From Geobacillus sp. 46C-IIa (lineage in GTDB: Bacteria > Bacillota > Bacilli > Bacillales > Anoxybacillaceae): a stretch of DNA of 64,000 nt. Below, piece by piece: positions 8,910 to 18,449 of this stretch (positions are counted from its first letter, which is position 1; each line of letters starts with the position of its first letter). The DNA lies in contig NZ_CP061474.1 in NCBI RefSeq assembly GCF_014679505.1, positions 526,001 through 590,000 of the forward strand, written 5' to 3'. The notes under the pieces were generated by a model, which did no database searches, was not told the DNA's origin, and saw nothing but the letters and a program-made list of their open reading frames with translations. The position numbers were made by a program, and so were the translations under genes.

Positions 8910-8973
8910 ATTTGTGCGCAACAAGAAGCAAACGGACACGTTTTCTATTTTTTAAGTCGCAGGTGAACATGCT

Positions 8974-9756
8974 TTGGAACAGTTACTAGGTAAGGAGTGG
9001 GAGATCACTCCGGCTGGCGGTGCAACAGGGGATGCGTATTTTGCCGAATATGAGGGGAAGAAGCTGTTTCTGAAACGGAACTCTTCCCCGTTTCTCGCCG
9101 TATTGTCGGCCGAGGGGATCGTCCCGAAGCTCGTCTGGACGAAACGGCTCGAAAACGGCGATGTGTTTACGGCCCAGCAATGGCTGAACGGCCGGGAGCT
9201 GAAGCCGCATGAAATGGGAAGCGAACAGGTGGCGGCGTTGTTGCGAAAAATTCATGGCTCCAAAGAGCTGGTGACGATGCTTAAGCGGCTCGGCAAAACG
9301 CCGCTCCACCCCGGAAAGATGTTCGCTGCGCTCGCCGAGCGGCAGCGATGCCACCCGATCGGCGCTGCGGCCGTTCGTGAAGCGCTCGGCTGGCTTGGAG
9401 AGCGCGTGTCGTTATTGCCTGATGATCAATACGTCGTTTGCCACTGTGACATTAACCATAACAATTGGCTGCTTGCCGATGACGGAACGTTGTACTTAAT
9501 CGATTGGGACGGAGCCGTCATTGCGGATCCGGCCATTGACATCGGCATGCTGCTTCATTTATACATTCCGCGGGCCGAGTGGGAAGCGTGGCTTCATCAG
9601 TATGGAGCCTCATGGACGGAGGGGCTTGCCCTCCGCCTGAAATGGTATGCGATCGCTCATACGCTGCATTCCTTGTTTTGGCCGAAAGGGAAGGACAGCC
9701 AAAAGGAAAGGGAACAGTCATTGCAATTATTGCAGTACATTATCGCGGAACAATAG
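8974..9756 (+). CDS. ytmP: YtmP-like phosphotransferase (APH/choline kinase fold)
   Basis: A 260-residue cytoplasmic protein of the aminoglycoside phosphotransferase/choline kinase superfamily. The kinase catalytic loop HCDINHNNW (His157, catalytic Asp159, Asn164) and the metal-binding IDWDGA strand are intact, so a small-molecule kinase activity is likely. The substrate (choline-, thiamine- or sugar-like) cannot be named. The start is TTG 8974, with AGGTGA 7 nt upstream. A nearby ATG at 8969 is out of frame. In B. subtilis the homologous ytmP also lies between amyX and ytzH/trmB. Resistance to an aminoglycoside is not implied. Confidence 0.85.
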   Translation: MEQLLGKEWEITPAGGATGDAYFAEYEGKKLFLKRNSSPFLAVLSAEGIVPKLVWTKRLENGDVFTAQQWLNGRELKPHEMGSEQVAALLRKIHGSKELVTMLKRLGKTPLHPGKMFAALAERQRCHPIGAAAVREALGWLGERVSLLPDDQYVVCHCDINHNNWLLADDGTLYLIDWDGAVIADPAIDIGMLLHLYIPRAEWEAWLHQYGASWTEGLALRLKWYAIAHTLHSLFWPKGKDSQKEREQSLQLLQYIIAEQ

Positions 9757-9845
9757 GGGGACAAAGGCTGCTGACGACCCGCGAAAGGAGGCGGAACGCC
9801 GGCGCTTGGCGGCGTCGGTGTTTAGCCAGCGCGCGGCTGCGCGGT

Positions 9846-10115
9846 TTATGACAGCTCGTTTACCCAATCGGCGAGTTGGCCTTGATGCGCGGAAATATGG
9901 GCGTTTACATCAGGGCTGTATTTTCCGCCTTGGCCGTAGGCGTAAATGTTCGGAAGAATTTGCTTGACATTCGCGCTCACCTCGTTGTTGGCGAGCAGCG
10001 ATTTGACAAGCCGTTCGATTTGTTCACATTCGGAAACCGTTCCGCAGCAATCGAGTTGGTGTTCAGATAAAATATCGCGGAGAACGGTCAATTGGTGGCT
10101 ATGGTCGAGCGGCAT
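9846..10115 (-). CDS. ytzH: YtzH-like protein
   Basis: An 89-residue soluble protein matching the small Bacillaceae YtzH family. The hallmark is a Cys-Cys and acidic segment, LDCCGTVSECEQIERLVKSLL, followed by a Gly/Tyr-rich AYGQGGKY. The three cysteines (two adjacent, one six residues on) could bind metal or form a disulfide, but the function is unknown. The start is taken as ATG 10115 (MPLDHSHQ), with AAAGGA 11 nt upstream. In-frame ATG 10127 and GTG 10124 lie too close to that box. The gene converges with ytmP and diverges from trmB, as in B. subtilis. Confidence 0.8.
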   Translation of the reverse strand: MPLDHSHQLTVLRDILSEHQLDCCGTVSECEQIERLVKSLLANNEVSANVKQILPNIYAYGQGGKYSPDVNAHISAHQGQLADWVNELS

Positions 10116-10262
10116 GCCGATCACCATCCTTTAGCAAAGCTGTACGGTTTTAATATGTCCGGGCCTGGGGGCGTTTATGCCTAGGCGTTTGCTTCTTCAA
10201 GCGCGGTTATACTAACAGCGTAGCGTCAAAACAACAAACGGAAACGAGACAGAGGTGTCAAT

Positions 10263-10913
10263 ATGCGTTTGCGCAACAAACCGTGGGCGAAAGAAAAGAT
10301 CGCCGCTTACCCTCAGTATGTCATCCCTGACCCGGAAGCGAAGCGCGGGCGGTGGCATGAGCTGTTTGGCAACGACCGGCCGATCCATATTGAAATCGGC
10401 ACCGGAAAAGGAAAATTTATTACCGAAATGGCGGAGTTGCACCCTGACATCAATTTTATCGGCATTGAGCTGTACCCGAGCGTGCTCGTGTCAGCGTTGG
10501 ATAAGCTGATCGAGAGCAAGCTGCCAAATGTGCGGCTGCTTAATGCCAATGCGAAAGATCTTGCCGCCTTTTTTGCCGACGGAGAAATCGCGCGCCTTTA
10601 CTTGAATTTTTCCGATCCGTGGCCGAAAAAGCGGCACGAGAAACGGCGGCTCACATACCGGGATTTTTTGGCGCTCTATGACCGCATTTTGTCCGCGGAC
10701 GGGGACATCCATTTGAAGACGGACAATCAGCCGTTTTTTGAATATTCGCTTGTCAGCTTGTCACAATACGGGTTTGTGCTCGCGGCGGTCCAACTGGATT
10801 TGCATCGGAGCGATGTTGTTGGCAACGTCATGACGGAGTATGAAGAAAAGTTTTCCGCAAAAGGAAACCGCATTTACCGCTGCGAGGCGCTTCGTCCGCC
10901 CAAGCGGCCATAA
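10263..10913 (+). CDS. trmB: tRNA (guanine-46-N7)-methyltransferase
   Basis: Transfers a methyl group from S-adenosylmethionine to N7 of G46 in the tRNA variable loop. It is 216 residues, close to the B. subtilis YtmQ/TrmB length. The Rossmann SAM-binding motif [11 protein letters not shown] (around residues 38-48) and the family signature [16 protein letters not shown] (substrate and catalytic loop) are both intact. The start at ATG 10263 has GAGGTG upstream. It is monocistronic, with its own terminator directly after the stop. Confidence 0.96.
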   Translation: MRLRNKPWAKEKIAAYPQYVIPDPEAKRGRWHELFGNDRPIHIEIGTGKGKFITEMAELHPDINFIGIELYPSVLVSALDKLIESKLPNVRLLNANAKDLAAFFADGEIARLYLNFSDPWPKKRHEKRRLTYRDFLALYDRILSADGDIHLKTDNQPFFEYSLVSLSQYGFVLAAVQLDLHRSDVVGNVMTEYEEKFSAKGNRIYRCEALRPPKRP

Positions 10914-10916
10914 CGG

Positions 10917-10942
10917 CCCGACCTGTTTGGTCGGGTTTTTTA
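10917..10942 (+). terminator. Intrinsic terminator of trmB
   Basis: A perfect 7-bp stem CCCGACC/GGTCGGG with a 5-nt loop followed by TTTTTT starts 4 nt after the trmB stop. Confidence 0.92.
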
Positions 10943-10997
10943 TTTTCTTTCCGGTTGATGAAGAAAATGGTACACTAAGAAAAGGGGGGAGAAGAAT

Positions 10998-11849
10998 ATG
11001 GAACAGTTAAAAGTCGGACAAGTGACATTGACCTGGCTGAACGGAGGCGTCACACATCTTGACGGCGGGGCGATGTTTGGCGTTGTGCCCAAACCGCTTT
11101 GGTCGAAAAAATATCCGCCGAATGACAACAATCAAATTGAGCTGCGAACCGACCCGATTTTGGTCGAAGCGGGCGGCAAACGGCTGCTCATTGAGTCCGG
11201 CATCGGCAACGGCAAGCTGACTGACAAGCAAAAGCGCAATTTCGGCGTCACCGAGGAATCGTCGCTTGACGAGTCGCTCGCTGCGCTTGGGATGACGCGC
11301 GGCGATATTGATATTGTCATCATGACCCATCTTCATTTTGACCATGCATGCGGGCTGACGGTTTGGGAAGATGGGCGGCTCGTGCCGGCGTTTCCGCGCG
11401 CAGCGATCATCACATCGGACGTTGAATGGGAGGAAATGCGCGCGCCCAACATCCGCTCGCGCAATACGTATTGGAAAGAAAATTGGGAACCGATTGCCGA
11501 CCAAGTCATTCCGTTTACGAAAGAAACGGAAGTCGTCTCCGGCATCCGCGTCATACATACGGGTGGGCATAGCGCCGGCCATGCGATCGTGTTGATTGAA
11601 TCGGATGGGGAGATGGCGATCCATCTCGGCGATTTGCTCGGCACGCATGCCCATCAAAACGTCCTTTGGGTGATGGCGTATGACGATTACCCGATGGACT
11701 CGATTTTTGCCAAACAGCGGTGGCTTCCGTACGGCATCGAGCGGAACGCTTGGTTTACGTTTTACCATGATGCCTATTACCGCGCGGTCAAATGGCGGGA
11801 AGACGGCGCGATCGCCGAGCAAGTGAAGCGAAACCGGCCGGCGTTATAG
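10998..11849 (+). CDS. ytnP: YtnP-like metallo-beta-lactamase-fold lactonase
   Basis: A 283-residue MBL-fold hydrolase. The binuclear zinc motif HLHFDH (His111, His113, Asp115, His116) and later ligands ([14 protein letters not shown]) are complete. B. subtilis YtnP, the positional and size match, is a quorum-quenching lactonase that degrades gamma-butyrolactone or homoserine-lactone-type signals. The same chemistry is likely here, but the substrate is inferred. There is no signal peptide. The start at ATG 10998 has a GGGGGGAGAAG box. Its stop codon overlaps the stop of the convergent ytzB gene by 6 nt. Confidence 0.87.
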   Translation: MEQLKVGQVTLTWLNGGVTHLDGGAMFGVVPKPLWSKKYPPNDNNQIELRTDPILVEAGGKRLLIESGIGNGKLTDKQKRNFGVTEESSLDESLAALGMTRGDIDIVIMTHLHFDHACGLTVWEDGRLVPAFPRAAIITSDVEWEEMRAPNIRSRNTYWKENWEPIADQVIPFTKETEVVSGIRVIHTGGHSAGHAIVLIESDGEMAIHLGDLLGTHAHQNVLWVMAYDDYPMDSIFAKQRWLPYGIERNAWFTFYHDAYYRAVKWREDGAIAEQVKRNRPAL

Positions 11850-12140
11850 CGGTTTCGTGTCAACAATGGCGCCGGTGTACGCGTTCACCCAAAACTCGTC
11901 ATCCCCGTCATCGCGGCAAATGCCGCCGCGGTAGACGGTGTACGTCAACCCGTTTTTCTCATACCGTTCCGGAGCGGCCTGAATCCATGAGCCGCGGATT
12001 GAGAGCGGCCCGCCGAGCGATTGTTTCGCGATGGCCAGCGCTTTTTCCGGCGCAAGAAGCGCGGGCCGCGATGCGGCGCGGATGGCGTAGACGGCGGCGG
12101 CACCGACAGCGGCGCCAACAACCCATTTTTTCCAAGCCAT
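11844..12140 (-). CDS. ytzB: YtzB-like PepSY-domain protein
   Basis: A 98-residue protein with an uncleaved-looking N-terminal membrane anchor ([18 protein letters not shown], residues 6-23) and one PepSY domain (about 35-98) containing an AIAKQSLGG helix and a closing beta hairpin, [15 protein letters not shown]. PepSY domains often act as intramolecular chaperones or protease inhibitors at the cell surface. Start: ATG 12140 with AAGGAGG 9 nt upstream. The two stop codons of ytzB and ytnP overlap tail to tail. The exact role is unknown. Confidence 0.8.
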   Translation of the reverse strand: MAWKKWVVGAAVGAAAVYAIRAASRPALLAPEKALAIAKQSLGGPLSIRGSWIQAAPERYEKNGLTYTVYRGGICRDDGDDEFWVNAYTGAIVDTKPL

Positions 12141-12256
12141 GTATTTGTTCCTCCTTTTGCCTTGATACGGTTTAGTATAGCCGATTTTGGCGGAAGATGT
12201 AAGCAGGGCGGAAAAAACGGAAAGCACTGAATTGATATGAAGAAGGGAGAACCGTG

Positions 12257-13333
12257 ATGAACGTAGAAACGTTGCAACTGTTTCAAACGCTGACCGAACT
12301 GCCGGGGGCGCCGGGCCATGAACACGCGGTGCGGCAATTTATGCGCAAAGAGCTCGCCAAATACGCCGATGAGATCGTGCAAGATCGCCTCGGCAGCATT
12401 TTCGGCGTCAAGCGCGGCGACGAGACAGGCCCAACGGTGATGGTCGCCGGCCATATGGATGAGGTCGGGTTTATGGTCACAGCGATTACCGAGCACGGCA
12501 TGATTCGCTTTCAAACGCTCGGCGGCTGGTGGAATCAAGTGCTGCTCGCCCAGCGCGTGCAAATTATCACGAACGACGGGCCGGTCGTCGGCGTCATCGG
12601 CTCGATTCCGCCGCATTTGCTCGATGAGGAGCAGCGAAATAAACCGATGGAAATCAAACATATGCTCATCGACATCGGCGCGGAAAGCCGTGAGGACGCC
12701 GAGCGGATCGGCATTCGCCCGGGTCAGCCGATCGTGCCGGTCAGCCCGTTCACGGTGCTGGCGAACGGGAAAACGGTGATGGCGAAAGCGTGGGACAATC
12801 GGTTCGGCTGCGGGCTCGCCATCGAGCTGTTAAAAGAGCTGAAAGACGAAGCCGTGCCGAACGTGTTGTATGCCGGAGCGACGGTGCAAGAGGAAGTCGG
12901 GCTGCGCGGGGCGCAGACGGCGGCAACGATGATCAACCCGGACATCTTCTTCGCCCTTGAGGCGAGCCCGGCGAACGACATGTCTGGCGACAAACAGGCG
13001 TTTGGCCAGATCGGCAAAGGAGCGCTCGTCCGTTTGTACGACCGGACGATGGTGACGCACCGCGGCATGCGCGAGTTCGTGCTCGATACAGCGGAGGCGC
13101 TTGATGTCCCGTATCAGTTTTTCATTTCTCCGGGCGGAGGAACGGACGCCGGGCGGGTTCATATCGCGAACCGCGGCGTGCCGTCGGCGGTCATCGGCCT
13201 TTGCGCCCGCTATATTCATACGCATGCGGCGATCATTCACGTCGATGATTATGCGGCGGCGAAAGCGCTCATCGTTGAGCTCGTCAAACGGTGCGACCGG
13301 GCGACGGTCGAAGCGATCCGCGCCAACAGCTAA
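12257..13333 (+). CDS. ytoP: M42-family glutamyl/leucyl aminopeptidase
   Basis: A 358-residue cobalt/zinc aminopeptidase of the M42 (TET) family, expected to form a dodecameric cytoplasmic shell that trims peptides. Ligand motifs: [10 protein letters not shown] (His), [11 protein letters not shown] (bridging Asp), [11 protein letters not shown] (general base Glu-Glu), a later acidic ligand in [10 protein letters not shown], and the terminal His in RYIHTHAA. Start: ATG 12257, with GAAGGGAGA upstream. The adjacent GTG at 12254 is less likely. It is divergent from ytzB and followed by a hairpin terminator. B. subtilis YtoP is the counterpart. Confidence 0.93.
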   Translation: MNVETLQLFQTLTELPGAPGHEHAVRQFMRKELAKYADEIVQDRLGSIFGVKRGDETGPTVMVAGHMDEVGFMVTAITEHGMIRFQTLGGWWNQVLLAQRVQIITNDGPVVGVIGSIPPHLLDEEQRNKPMEIKHMLIDIGAESREDAERIGIRPGQPIVPVSPFTVLANGKTVMAKAWDNRFGCGLAIELLKELKDEAVPNVLYAGATVQEEVGLRGAQTAATMINPDIFFALEASPANDMSGDKQAFGQIGKGALVRLYDRTMVTHRGMREFVLDTAEALDVPYQFFISPGGGTDAGRVHIANRGVPSAVIGLCARYIHTHAAIIHVDDYAAAKALIVELVKRCDRATVEAIRANS

Positions 13334-13392
13334 ACAAAAAACGAATGGCGGCAAAGAGGCAAAACGATAGGAAAAGCTAAATAAGATAAGGG

Positions 13393-13416
13393 GGAGAAGC
13401 GTCGGCTTCTCCTTTT
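13393..13416 (+). terminator. Intrinsic terminator after the aminopeptidase gene
   Basis: An 8-bp stem GGAGAAGC/GCTTCTCC with a 4-nt GTCG loop, then TTTT. It lies between ytoP and the DUF84 gene. Confidence 0.8.
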
Positions 13417-13437
13417 CCATGCCAAGGAGGGCGAACC

Positions 13438-13968
13438 ATGAAGACGATGGCAGTCGGAACAAAAAACGAAGCGAAAATCGCCGCCGTCCGCGCGGTGTTC
13501 GGGGAGACGGACTATCGCATCGTTCCGCTTGAGGTGCCCTCAGGCGTCTCCGCTCAGCCGCTTTCGGACGAAGAAACGCGTCTTGGCGCGATCGAGCGCG
13601 CCAAGCGGACGCTTGAAGCGGCAGAGGCGGACATCGGCATCGGTCTTGAGGGCGGCGTTATGAACATAGACGGGCAATGGTGGCTTTGCAACTGGGGAGC
13701 GCTCGTTGACCGAAACGGCATCACGGTTGCTGCCGGCGGCGCGCGCCTCGCCTTGCCGCCGGAGATCGGCGCCGGGCTTGAGGCGGGGCGTGAGCTCGGC
13801 GAACTGATGGAGGAGTATACAGGGCGGCGGAACATCCGCACAAAGGAAGGGGCGGTCGGCGTATTTACGAACGGACGCATCGACCGCGCGGCGATGTTTT
13901 CCCACATCGTTCAACTGTTGGCCGGCCAATACGAATTTTTTTGTCAAAACGGGCCGTTCACGGTATGA
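13438..13968 (+). CDS. DUF84 / YjjX-type inosine-xanthosine triphosphatase
   Basis: A 176-residue protein of the DUF84 family, whose studied member E. coli YjjX hydrolyses non-canonical ITP and XTP to protect nucleotide pools. Characteristic segments: VGTKNEAKIAAVRAVF at the N-terminus, PSGVSAQPLSDEET, then GIGLEGGV and the C-terminal TKEGAVGVFTNGRIDR, which holds the conserved phosphate-binding region. The start at ATG 13438 has AAGGAGGGCGAACC. It lies where B. subtilis, as I recall, has ytoQ/ytpP, so this is a local difference. Spacing to ytpQ is 45 bp, so co-transcription is possible. Confidence 0.82.
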   Translation: MKTMAVGTKNEAKIAAVRAVFGETDYRIVPLEVPSGVSAQPLSDEETRLGAIERAKRTLEAAEADIGIGLEGGVMNIDGQWWLCNWGALVDRNGITVAAGGARLALPPEIGAGLEAGRELGELMEEYTGRRNIRTKEGAVGVFTNGRIDRAAMFSHIVQLLAGQYEFFCQNGPFTV

Positions 13969-14013
13969 TGGAATGGGGAGCGGCCCAGAAGCGACAAGGC
14001 AAGGGGGAAAGAG

Positions 14014-14811
14014 ATGAACAGCCGGCAAATGTATGAAATGATCAAGGAACGTCTCAAAACCCATCCGCACTGGACGTTCCACTTTGATGCCAAACAAGAC
14101 ACGATGCGCATCGAAGACCGCCGCACGAAAAAAGGGGTGACGATCTCGCTTCCCGGCGTGATCGCCAAGTGGCACGAACAAAAAGACGAAGCGGTGCGCG
14201 AAATCATTTATTACGTAGAAGAAACGCTGAAAACGATGGAAGAAACGGCAACGCTTTCCGGAAACGAGCGGAACATTTATCCCGTCATTCGGTCGACGTC
14301 GTTTCCGACCGAAACGAAAGAAGGCGTTCCGCTTTTGCATGATGATCATACGGCGGAAACGCGCATTTACTACGCGCTTGATCTAGGCAAAACGTATCGC
14401 CTGATCGACGAACAAATGATGGAAAAGGAAGCATGGAACCGTGAGCGGGTGAAGGAAATCGCCCGCTTTAACGTCCGTTCGCTGCCGGCGCCGGTGAAAG
14501 AAGACCGCGTCGCCGACAACGTGTTTTATTTTGTCAACACGAACGACGGCTATGATGCGAGCCGGATCCTAAACGATGCGTTTTTGGCCGAGATGCACAC
14601 GCGCATCGAAGGAACGATGGCGTTGGCCGTTCCGCATCAAGATGTGCTCATTATTGCCGATTTGCGCAATGAGATCGGCTACGATGTGCTCGCGCAAATG
14701 ACGATGAGCTTTTTTGCCGGCGGTCGCGTGCCGATCACGGCGCTGTCCTTTTTATACGAAAACGGCAAACTCGAACCGATTTTCATTTTAGGAAAAAAAC
14801 GGAGAACGTAA
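14014..14811 (+). CDS. ytpQ: YtpQ-like DUF1444 protein
   Basis: A 265-residue soluble protein of the Bacillaceae-specific DUF1444 family (YtpQ). It is charged and alpha/beta in look, with no membrane span. Recognisable segments are [13 protein letters not shown], the [15 protein letters not shown] block and the end FILGKKRRT. There are no known catalytic residues and the function is unknown. In B. subtilis it precedes ytpR, and the same order and close spacing (21 bp) are kept here. The start at ATG 14014 has AAGGGGGAAAG. Confidence 0.86.
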   Translation: MNSRQMYEMIKERLKTHPHWTFHFDAKQDTMRIEDRRTKKGVTISLPGVIAKWHEQKDEAVREIIYYVEETLKTMEETATLSGNERNIYPVIRSTSFPTETKEGVPLLHDDHTAETRIYYALDLGKTYRLIDEQMMEKEAWNRERVKEIARFNVRSLPAPVKEDRVADNVFYFVNTNDGYDASRILNDAFLAEMHTRIEGTMALAVPHQDVLIIADLRNEIGYDVLAQMTMSFFAGGRVPITALSFLYENGKLEPIFILGKKRRT

Positions 14812-14832
14812 GGCATAAGGAGGAGTCAAGCA

Positions 14833-15438
14833 ATGAACGTGTTCTACAACCGCGAAGGGATCGGTGATGTGTTGCTCGTATCGCTAAAGCCAGCGGCTGA
14901 CGAGGAGCGGGCGTTTACGAAACAAGGCGATGTCGTCCGCATCGTTTCTGAACGCACCGGCGAGACGGTCGGCTATAACATTTTTTCCGCTTCTTCCTAC
15001 TATCCATTTTCTGGAAGTGGACCGCTTGACGTCAACGACGAGCTTGTTGGCATCATCAATGATATTTTGGCGAAAAACAGCTGTGACGAACGGATTGAAG
15101 CGGACTTGTCGCCGAAATTTGTCGTCGGATATGTGAAGGAAAAAGCGAAGCATCCGAACGCTGATAAGTTGAGCGTCTGCCAAGTCGATGTCGGCGATGA
15201 GGTGCTGCAAATCGTCTGCGGGGCGCCGAACGTCGCTGAAGGGCAAAAAGTCGTCGTCGCGAAAATCGGCGCGGTCATGCCAAGCGGCCTTGTCATTCAA
15301 GAAAGTGAACTGCGCGGCGTCCGGTCATCCGGCATGATTTGCTCGGCGCGCGAACTCGGGCTGCCGAACGCCCCGCAGGAAAAAGGGATTCTTGTGCTCT
15401 CCGATGAGTATGAGGTGGGGCAACCGTTCACGTTTTAA
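14833..15438 (+). CDS. ytpR: YtpR-like tRNA-binding-domain (EMAP/PheT-N) protein
   Basis: A 201-residue protein. The N-terminal part (1-90) is family-specific. The C-terminal half is an OB-fold tRNA-binding domain of the PheT/Arc1/EMAP-II type, with HPNADKLSVCQVDVG and the conserved VCGAPNVAEGQKVVVAKIGAVMP core split around residues 115-160, followed by ESELRGVRSSGMICS. The free-standing domain suggests binding to tRNA or structured RNA, but no partner is known. The start at ATG 14833 follows AAGGAGGAG. A terminator follows at 15478. Confidence 0.9.
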   Translation: MNVFYNREGIGDVLLVSLKPAADEERAFTKQGDVVRIVSERTGETVGYNIFSASSYYPFSGSGPLDVNDELVGIINDILAKNSCDERIEADLSPKFVVGYVKEKAKHPNADKLSVCQVDVGDEVLQIVCGAPNVAEGQKVVVAKIGAVMPSGLVIQESELRGVRSSGMICSARELGLPNAPQEKGILVLSDEYEVGQPFTF

Positions 15439-15477
15439 CGGGGCAATAGGCAAGAGCCGGACGATATTCAGCCTGAA

Positions 15478-15509
15478 CGTCACTGGCATAGACTCCAGTG
15501 GCGTTTTTT
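15478..15509 (+). terminator. Intrinsic terminator of ytpR
   Basis: A 9-bp stem CGTCACTGG/CCAGTGGCG (one G-U) with an 8-nt loop, followed by TTTTTT. Confidence 0.88.
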
Positions 15510-15544
15510 CCGACACCGAATGAATAGAAAGAGTGGAACGACCA

Positions 15545-18322
15545 ATGAAATTTTGGAAACGATGGCTCCGTTTTTTAACGGATGAGGAGGAACACGAACA
15601 ACCGGCCGGTGGAAAACGAATGGATCACAGGACGGAACGCGCCGAGGCGAAAGTCGTGTACCAGTATCCGCAAGGCCGCTTCCGCTTTCCGCTCATTCCG
15701 GACGATCATTCCCCACGGGCCGAGGAGACGCTGAGGCGAATGGCCGGCGAAGAAAGCAAGGTGAAGGCCCCGCGCCGCCCAATCGCCGATCCGGTGAGAG
15801 AATCGGCGGAAAAAAAGCCGTTCCGCCCGTCCGATGTGCCGTCTCCTGTGTTTGGATATGATAAGAATCGTAATGAATGGCGGCAACGGCTGACGGAACA
15901 AGGAACGATCGCCGCTGTGAGGATCGCAGACAAGGCGAGCCACCGTCCCGGGATGCCGACCGTCAATGAGCAAGCTGGAAACTTGTCAAGCGATCAAGCG
16001 CTTTTGTCTCGCCCTTCTCATTTAGCCGAAGCCGCCGCGCCGCAGGGGACGTTGCAAAGAGTTGGACGAAGCGGCGAGGAGGGAGCGGCGGCCGGCCGGC
16101 CGACGGAAAAAGAGAAGAACGCCAAAGCTGACGCGGCCGTACATATCGCCACATCGGACGCAGAACAACGGATAAATGAAGCGACCGGAAAAGACGTTCT
16201 TGGCGAAGCGCCATTTACCGAGACGGTGGCAGAAGCGAAAGAGCGTCCAGCCGAGCTTGTCAAGGAAGAAGCGATCCTTGGCGAACCGGCATTCACTGGG
16301 ACAGCAGCGGAAACAGAAGAGCAGGTAGAAGGAGGCACTCCGGCAAAGGATGGCGTTTCTGAAGCGAATGCAGCATTGACGCGGCCGGCAGTAAAAGAAA
16401 CAGAACAGACAGATGGGCTTATCTGGGAGGAAGAGGGCGTCTCTGATGCGAGGTCCGCGGCGGCGATGACGATGGTTGAACCGGCGGCCGCGGAAATGAA
16501 AGACGAACAAGCACATGTGCCGCCTGGCGAAGTGGCAACCGCGGCGGAACCGGAAGGCAGCTTCCATGAAGGCGGAGATATACGGTCAGCCGCGCGAACG
16601 GAGGAAAATAGATTAAGCCAGCCGGATCACGGCGGTGACGAACAACAAAAGGAAACGATGAAGCTGTCGGCGGAGAGCGATAACGGAAATGCAAGGGCTG
16701 TTTCCCAAGAAGGAGAGGAGGGGCCGCTTCGCCTCCCATTGCCGCCTGGCGAAACCAAGCGGCCCATCGACCGCCACCGCCCGGAACGAGCGCGCGTTCC
16801 GTACAACGTGATGATGCTAAAGCAAGACCGGCGCAAGCTCGAAGAAAAAGCGGCCCGCCGCCCGGGCGGTTATTCGCTGCCGCCGCTGTCGCTCCTTACG
16901 CCGCCGGGGGAGGCGGCGGCCTGCGATGAGCAATGGATTCGTGAACAATGCGCCCGTTTGGACCGGACGTTTGAGAGCTTCCATATCGGCGCGAAAGTGG
17001 TTCATGCGACACAAGGGCCGACAGTGACGCAGTTTGAAGTGCAGCCCGATCTAGGGGTAAAAGTGAGCAAAATTACGAGCTTAACGGATGACATCAAGCT
17101 GAGCTTGGCGGCAAGAGATATTCGGATCGAAGCGCCCATTCCGGGAAAACGGACGATCGGCATCGAAGTGCCGAACCCGTCAAGCCGGCCGGTGCAGCTG
17201 CGGGAGATTTTGGAGAGCCGCGCGTTTCGCGAGCGCCGTTCTCCGCTCACGGTCGCGCTCGGGCTCGATATTAGCGGGGCGCCGATCGTGACGGACATCC
17301 AAAAAATGCCTCATGGACTCATCGCCGGAGCGACCGGGTCGGGCAAAAGCGTATGCATGAATGCCATGCTTGTCAGCATGCTGTATAAAGCTGCCCCGCA
17401 CGAAGTGAAGTGGCTGCTCATCGACCCGAAAATGGTCGAACTGGCCCCGTACAACGGGTTGCCGCATTTGCTCAGCCCGGTCATTACAGAGGCAAAAGCG
17501 GCCGCTGGAGCGCTCAAATGGGCGGTCGGCGAAATGGAGCGGCGGTACGAGCTGTTTGTTCATGCCGGGGTGCGCGATATCGAGAAGTATAACGCTTCGC
17601 TCCACGCCCAAGGGGACAGCGAACCGCTCCTTCCGTACATCGTCATTGTCATTGATGAGCTGGCCGATTTGATGATGGCCGCTCCGGCCGATGTCGAAGA
17701 ATCGATTTGCCGGTTGGCGCAAAAGGCACGGGCGTGCGGCATTCACTTATTGATCGCCACACAGCGGCCCTCGGTCGATGTCATCACTGGTTTGATCAAG
17801 GCGAACATTCCGACGCGCATCGCCTTTTCCGTCTCTTCCCAAATCGATTCGCGCACGATTTTAGATGCGAATGGGGCCGAGCGGCTGCTTGGCCGCGGCG
17901 ATATGCTCTTTTTGGAAAACGGATCGGCCAAGCCGGTGCGGCTGCAAGGATGCTTCATCTCCGATGAGGAAATGGAACGGGTGACGGCGTATGTGAAAGC
18001 GCAGCAAGAGCCTTCCTACTTGTTCAGCCCGGACGAGTTCCGGCAGACAGCGGCGTTCGGCGAGGAAGATGACGAATTATTCGATGAAGCGTGCCGGTTT
18101 GTCATCGCGCAAGGCGGGGCATCGACATCGAGTTTGCAGCGCCATTTCCGCATCGGCTACAACCGTGCCGCCCGCCTCATCGAGATGATGGAAGAGCAAG
18201 GGCTGATTTCTGAAGCGCGCGGCAGCAAACCGCGCGACGTGTTAATGAGCGAGGAAGAGTGGGCGCGTTGGCGCGAGCGGGGTGCATTGCAGGCGGACGG
18301 TTTTTCCCCTTCCGAACGGTAG
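15545..18322 (+). CDS. sftA: Soluble DNA translocase SftA (SpoIIIE/FtsK family)
   Basis: An ATP-driven dsDNA pump that clears chromosome ends from the division septum. It is 925 residues. Unlike SpoIIIE it has no transmembrane segments, which is the SftA hallmark. Residues 1 to about 415 form a long, acidic, Ala/Glu-rich linker of low complexity. The motor follows: alpha domain (about 420-560), RecA-like beta domain with Walker A GATGSGKS (595-602) and Walker B VIVIDEL (Asp704/Glu705), and a C-terminal gamma winged helix (about 835-905) that reads polar KOPS/SRS sequences. Start: ATG 15545 with GAGTGG upstream. A GTG at 15533 is in frame but poorly spaced. Confidence 0.93.
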   Translation: MKFWKRWLRFLTDEEEHEQPAGGKRMDHRTERAEAKVVYQYPQGRFRFPLIPDDHSPRAEETLRRMAGEESKVKAPRRPIADPVRESAEKKPFRPSDVPSPVFGYDKNRNEWRQRLTEQGTIAAVRIADKASHRPGMPTVNEQAGNLSSDQALLSRPSHLAEAAAPQGTLQRVGRSGEEGAAAGRPTEKEKNAKADAAVHIATSDAEQRINEATGKDVLGEAPFTETVAEAKERPAELVKEEAILGEPAFTGTAAETEEQVEGGTPAKDGVSEANAALTRPAVKETEQTDGLIWEEEGVSDARSAAAMTMVEPAAAEMKDEQAHVPPGEVATAAEPEGSFHEGGDIRSAARTEENRLSQPDHGGDEQQKETMKLSAESDNGNARAVSQEGEEGPLRLPLPPGETKRPIDRHRPERARVPYNVMMLKQDRRKLEEKAARRPGGYSLPPLSLLTPPGEAAACDEQWIREQCARLDRTFESFHIGAKVVHATQGPTVTQFEVQPDLGVKVSKITSLTDDIKLSLAARDIRIEAPIPGKRTIGIEVPNPSSRPVQLREILESRAFRERRSPLTVALGLDISGAPIVTDIQKMPHGLIAGATGSGKSVCMNAMLVSMLYKAAPHEVKWLLIDPKMVELAPYNGLPHLLSPVITEAKAAAGALKWAVGEMERRYELFVHAGVRDIEKYNASLHAQGDSEPLLPYIVIVIDELADLMMAAPADVEESICRLAQKARACGIHLLIATQRPSVDVITGLIKANIPTRIAFSVSSQIDSRTILDANGAERLLGRGDMLFLENGSAKPVRLQGCFISDEEMERVTAYVKAQQEPSYLFSPDEFRQTAAFGEEDDELFDEACRFVIAQGGASTSSLQRHFRIGYNRAARLIEMMEEQGLISEARGSKPRDVLMSEEEWARWRERGALQADGFSPSER

Positions 18323-18342
18323 TGTTTTGCTGCCGGGCGTGC

Positions 18343-18348
18343 TATAAT
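18343..18348 (+). promoter_or_regulatory. Possible -10 box before murC
   Basis: A consensus TATAAT lies 102 bp before the murC start. No good -35 hexamer is visible at 16-18 bp, so it is weak or activator-dependent. Confidence 0.35.
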
Positions 18349-18449
18349 GGGGAAATGAGACAGCCGGTACAGCAAAATGAAATAAATGGCAAAACTAGAT
18401 GAATATCATATACTGTCTTACAGAGAGACGATGGTTGGAGGGCTTAGCG

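Noticed and set aside
8974..9756. ytmP considered as an aminoglycoside resistance gene
   Set aside because: It shares only the general kinase fold. Its conserved chromosomal context and housekeeping neighbours argue against acquired resistance.
13540..14349. Minus-strand frame of 269 codons across the DUF84 and ytpQ genes
   Set aside because: It spans two well-supported genes and their gap on the opposite strand, with a composition typical of shadows.
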